Source: JBOGXF01 sp050694275 (GTDB taxonomy: Bacteria > Actinomycetota > CADDZG01 > WHSQ01). From it: a stretch of DNA of 12,988 nt. Below the pieces are notes generated by a model. That model was not told the DNA's origin and searched no databases. It was given only the letters and a program-made list of their open reading frames with translations. Within the stretch, counting starts at the first letter, position 1. Every line of letters starts with the position of its first letter. This document shows, in pieces, positions 11,811-12,988 of the stretch. The position numbers were made by a program, and so were the translations under genes. The DNA is taken from the NCBI GenBank assembly GCA_050694275.1, contig JBOGXF010000055.1, positions 1 to 12,988 on the forward strand, read 5' to 3'.

Positions 11811-12988
11811 ATGCGCCGAATCGTCGCAGCCGGATCAATCTTCGTTTTGATCGTGGCCGGTGTGCTCGCCGCGGGGGCGAGTCGCGGTCCCGAGACCTCC
11901 CACGTCCACGATCACGGGGCGACGCTGTCAAACGGTGTGCGCGTCGTCGTCGACCAGCCTCCCGCGCGGAAGAACCCGGCCCCCTGCTCCGCCGCGGCTT
12001 CCGGGGGCCGGGCGGTCGTACACCGCGCCGGGGGGAAGCCGGCGACGTCTCCATCGCTTGCCCGGCGCGCCCCCGATGCGTGCCTGTATCGCACCGGCTT
12101 CAACGCCGCCGAGCCGACTCTCGGGATCGACAAGAAGGGCCGGATCTTCTTCCAGACGCTCGACGCCAACGAGTGGCCGCTGTTCTCGACCGACGTCGCC
12201 CTCTCGAAGAACGACGGCAAGATGTGGACCGCGGTATCTCCCGCGGCCGGGCCTGCCAACCGTCATCCCTACACCGAGGACCCCTACCTGTACGTCGACG
12301 AGGACACCGGCCGGGTGTTCACGGCCGACTATCTCCTGCCGTGCTCGGAGATCTCGTTCAGCGACGATGCGGGACAGAGCTGGACCACGACGATCATGGG
12401 GTGCGACGTCGTCGATCACCAGAGCATCTTCAGCGGACCTCCGGTGTCGAGTCCGACGGTCGGCTATCCGAATATCGTCTACTATTGCTCCGCCGACGTC
12501 GGACTCGCGTCCAACACGGCGCAGTCGTCGTGCCTCAAGTCCCTGAACGGCGGGCTCACGTTCGTGAGGACCGGCGAGCCCGCGTTCACTACGACGACTC
12601 CCAGCCCAATCGCGGACTGCGACGGGCTGCACGGTCACGGAGTCGTCGGGCGTGATGGAACGGTCTATCTCCCCAAGGGATACTGCGGCCAGCCGTGGCT
12701 GGCTATCAGCACGGACGAGGGGACAACGTGGACGCGGGTCCAGGTCGCCAACAACGGGACGCCGACGCATGAGGCCGGGGTCGCGGTCGATAAGCGCGGC
12801 AACATCTACTACACGTGGATCGTAAACAACCGTCTTCCCTACCTCGCGGTGTCGACCGACAGTGGTGAGAAGTGGAGCAAACCCATGATGGTCGGCCCCT
12901 CGGGGCTCAAGGAGGCGAGCCTTCCCGGGATCGCGGTCGGCGATGTCGGAAAAGTCGCCCTCATCTACATGGGGAGCACCAACTCGCC
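11811..12988 (+). CDS. Secreted BNR/Asp-box repeat protein (sialidase-fold), 3' end cut off by the window
   Basis: The frame is open to the window end (at least 392 residues). It starts with an export signal: MRR, a hydrophobic core at about 4-22, and a possible cleavage near ASR. A low-complexity Pro/Ala/Gly linker covers about 48-90. From about residue 95 it is a beta-propeller with Asp-box motifs at 132-139 (SKNDGKMW), 184-191 (SDDAGQSW), 244-251 (SLNGGLTF), 300-307 (STDEGTTW) and 348-355 (STDSGEKW). These are typical of sialidases and sortilin-like propellers. Catalytic sialidase residues cannot be assigned, so enzyme activity is unproven; many such proteins only bind glycans or proteins. 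GTG 11802 (GGGGAC upstream) is an alternative start. The gene stands alone after a hairpin region. Confidence 0.78.
   Translation, partial: MRRIVAAGSIFVLIVAGVLAAGASRGPETSHVHDHGATLSNGVRVVVDQPPARKNPAPCSAAASGGRAVVHRAGGKPATSPSLARRAPDACLYRTGFNAAEPTLGIDKKGRIFFQTLDANEWPLFSTDVALSKNDGKMWTAVSPAAGPANRHPYTEDPYLYVDEDTGRVFTADYLLPCSEISFSDDAGQSWTTTIMGCDVVDHQSIFSGPPVSSPTVGYPNIVYYCSADVGLASNTAQSSCLKSLNGGLTFVRTGEPAFTTTTPSPIADCDGLHGHGVVGRDGTVYLPKGYCGQPWLAISTDEGTTWTRVQVANNGTPTHEAGVAVDKRGNIYYTWIVNNRLPYLAVSTDSGEKWSKPMMVGPSGLKEASLPGIAVGDVGKVALIYMGSTNS

Noticed and set aside
11928..12770. Minus-strand open frame opposite the Asp-box protein
   Set aside because: The plus-strand frame has a signal peptide and five Asp boxes. 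The antisense frame is Arg/Gly-rich noise.

Overview
The window looks like a high-GC chromosomal segment from a member of the Actinomycetota. The signs are a PadR regulator remnant followed by its usual small membrane partner, an actinobacterial-type bPH_2 membrane protein, a toxin/ribbon-helix-helix pair of a kind common in that phylum, many GTG and TTG starts, and several genes preceded by a TANNNT box at exactly the spacing expected for leaderless transcripts. I cannot place it at class level. No rRNA, tRNA or CRISPR array is visible.

Region 1 (1-3285) is the accessory, partly decayed end, less GC-rich by eye than the rest. It opens with paired repeats that resemble the end of an IS21-like element. 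These abut a PadR gene that has lost its N-terminus and carries a frame disruption. Next come the PadR-associated membrane protein, a lipoprotein with two cupredoxin-like domains (only the first keeps a full copper-ligand set), a two-helix membrane protein, a conserved hypothetical protein, and a toxin-antitoxin pair with a likely operator over its -10 box. Two diverged copies of one sequence (about 1584-1630 and 3046-3093) flank the 1.4-kb segment that holds the toxin-antitoxin pair.

Region 2 (3286-6421) is ordinary metabolism: a tandem DUF427 protein converges on a translationally coupled nitroreductase and HAD-IB phosphatase pair (minus strand). That pair is divergent from a TIM-barrel sugar isomerase/epimerase-like enzyme.

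Region 3 (6466-8625) holds a 56-aa membrane protein overlapping a bPH_2 membrane protein, then two adjacent secreted-protein genes with the same signal peptide plus Lys/Gly-rich linker design. Both are broken near the export-signal/mature boundary, one by a 1-base frameshift and one by a CAG-to-TAG-type nonsense codon.

Region 4 (8667-11648) is a compact co-directional run: a three-helix membrane protein, thiamine-phosphate synthase (thiE), a Ca2+/H+ antiporter-type cation exchanger and an amidohydrolase_2 family metal hydrolase. Region 5 (11649-end) has an intergenic region with inverted repeats and the 5' part of a secreted BNR/Asp-box (sialidase-fold) protein that runs off the window.

I found no clearly new multi-gene system. 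The most checkable unusual points are the two adjacent broken secreted genes, the leaderless promoter pattern, the operator/-10 overlap at the toxin-antitoxin pair, and the repeat pair flanking that segment.
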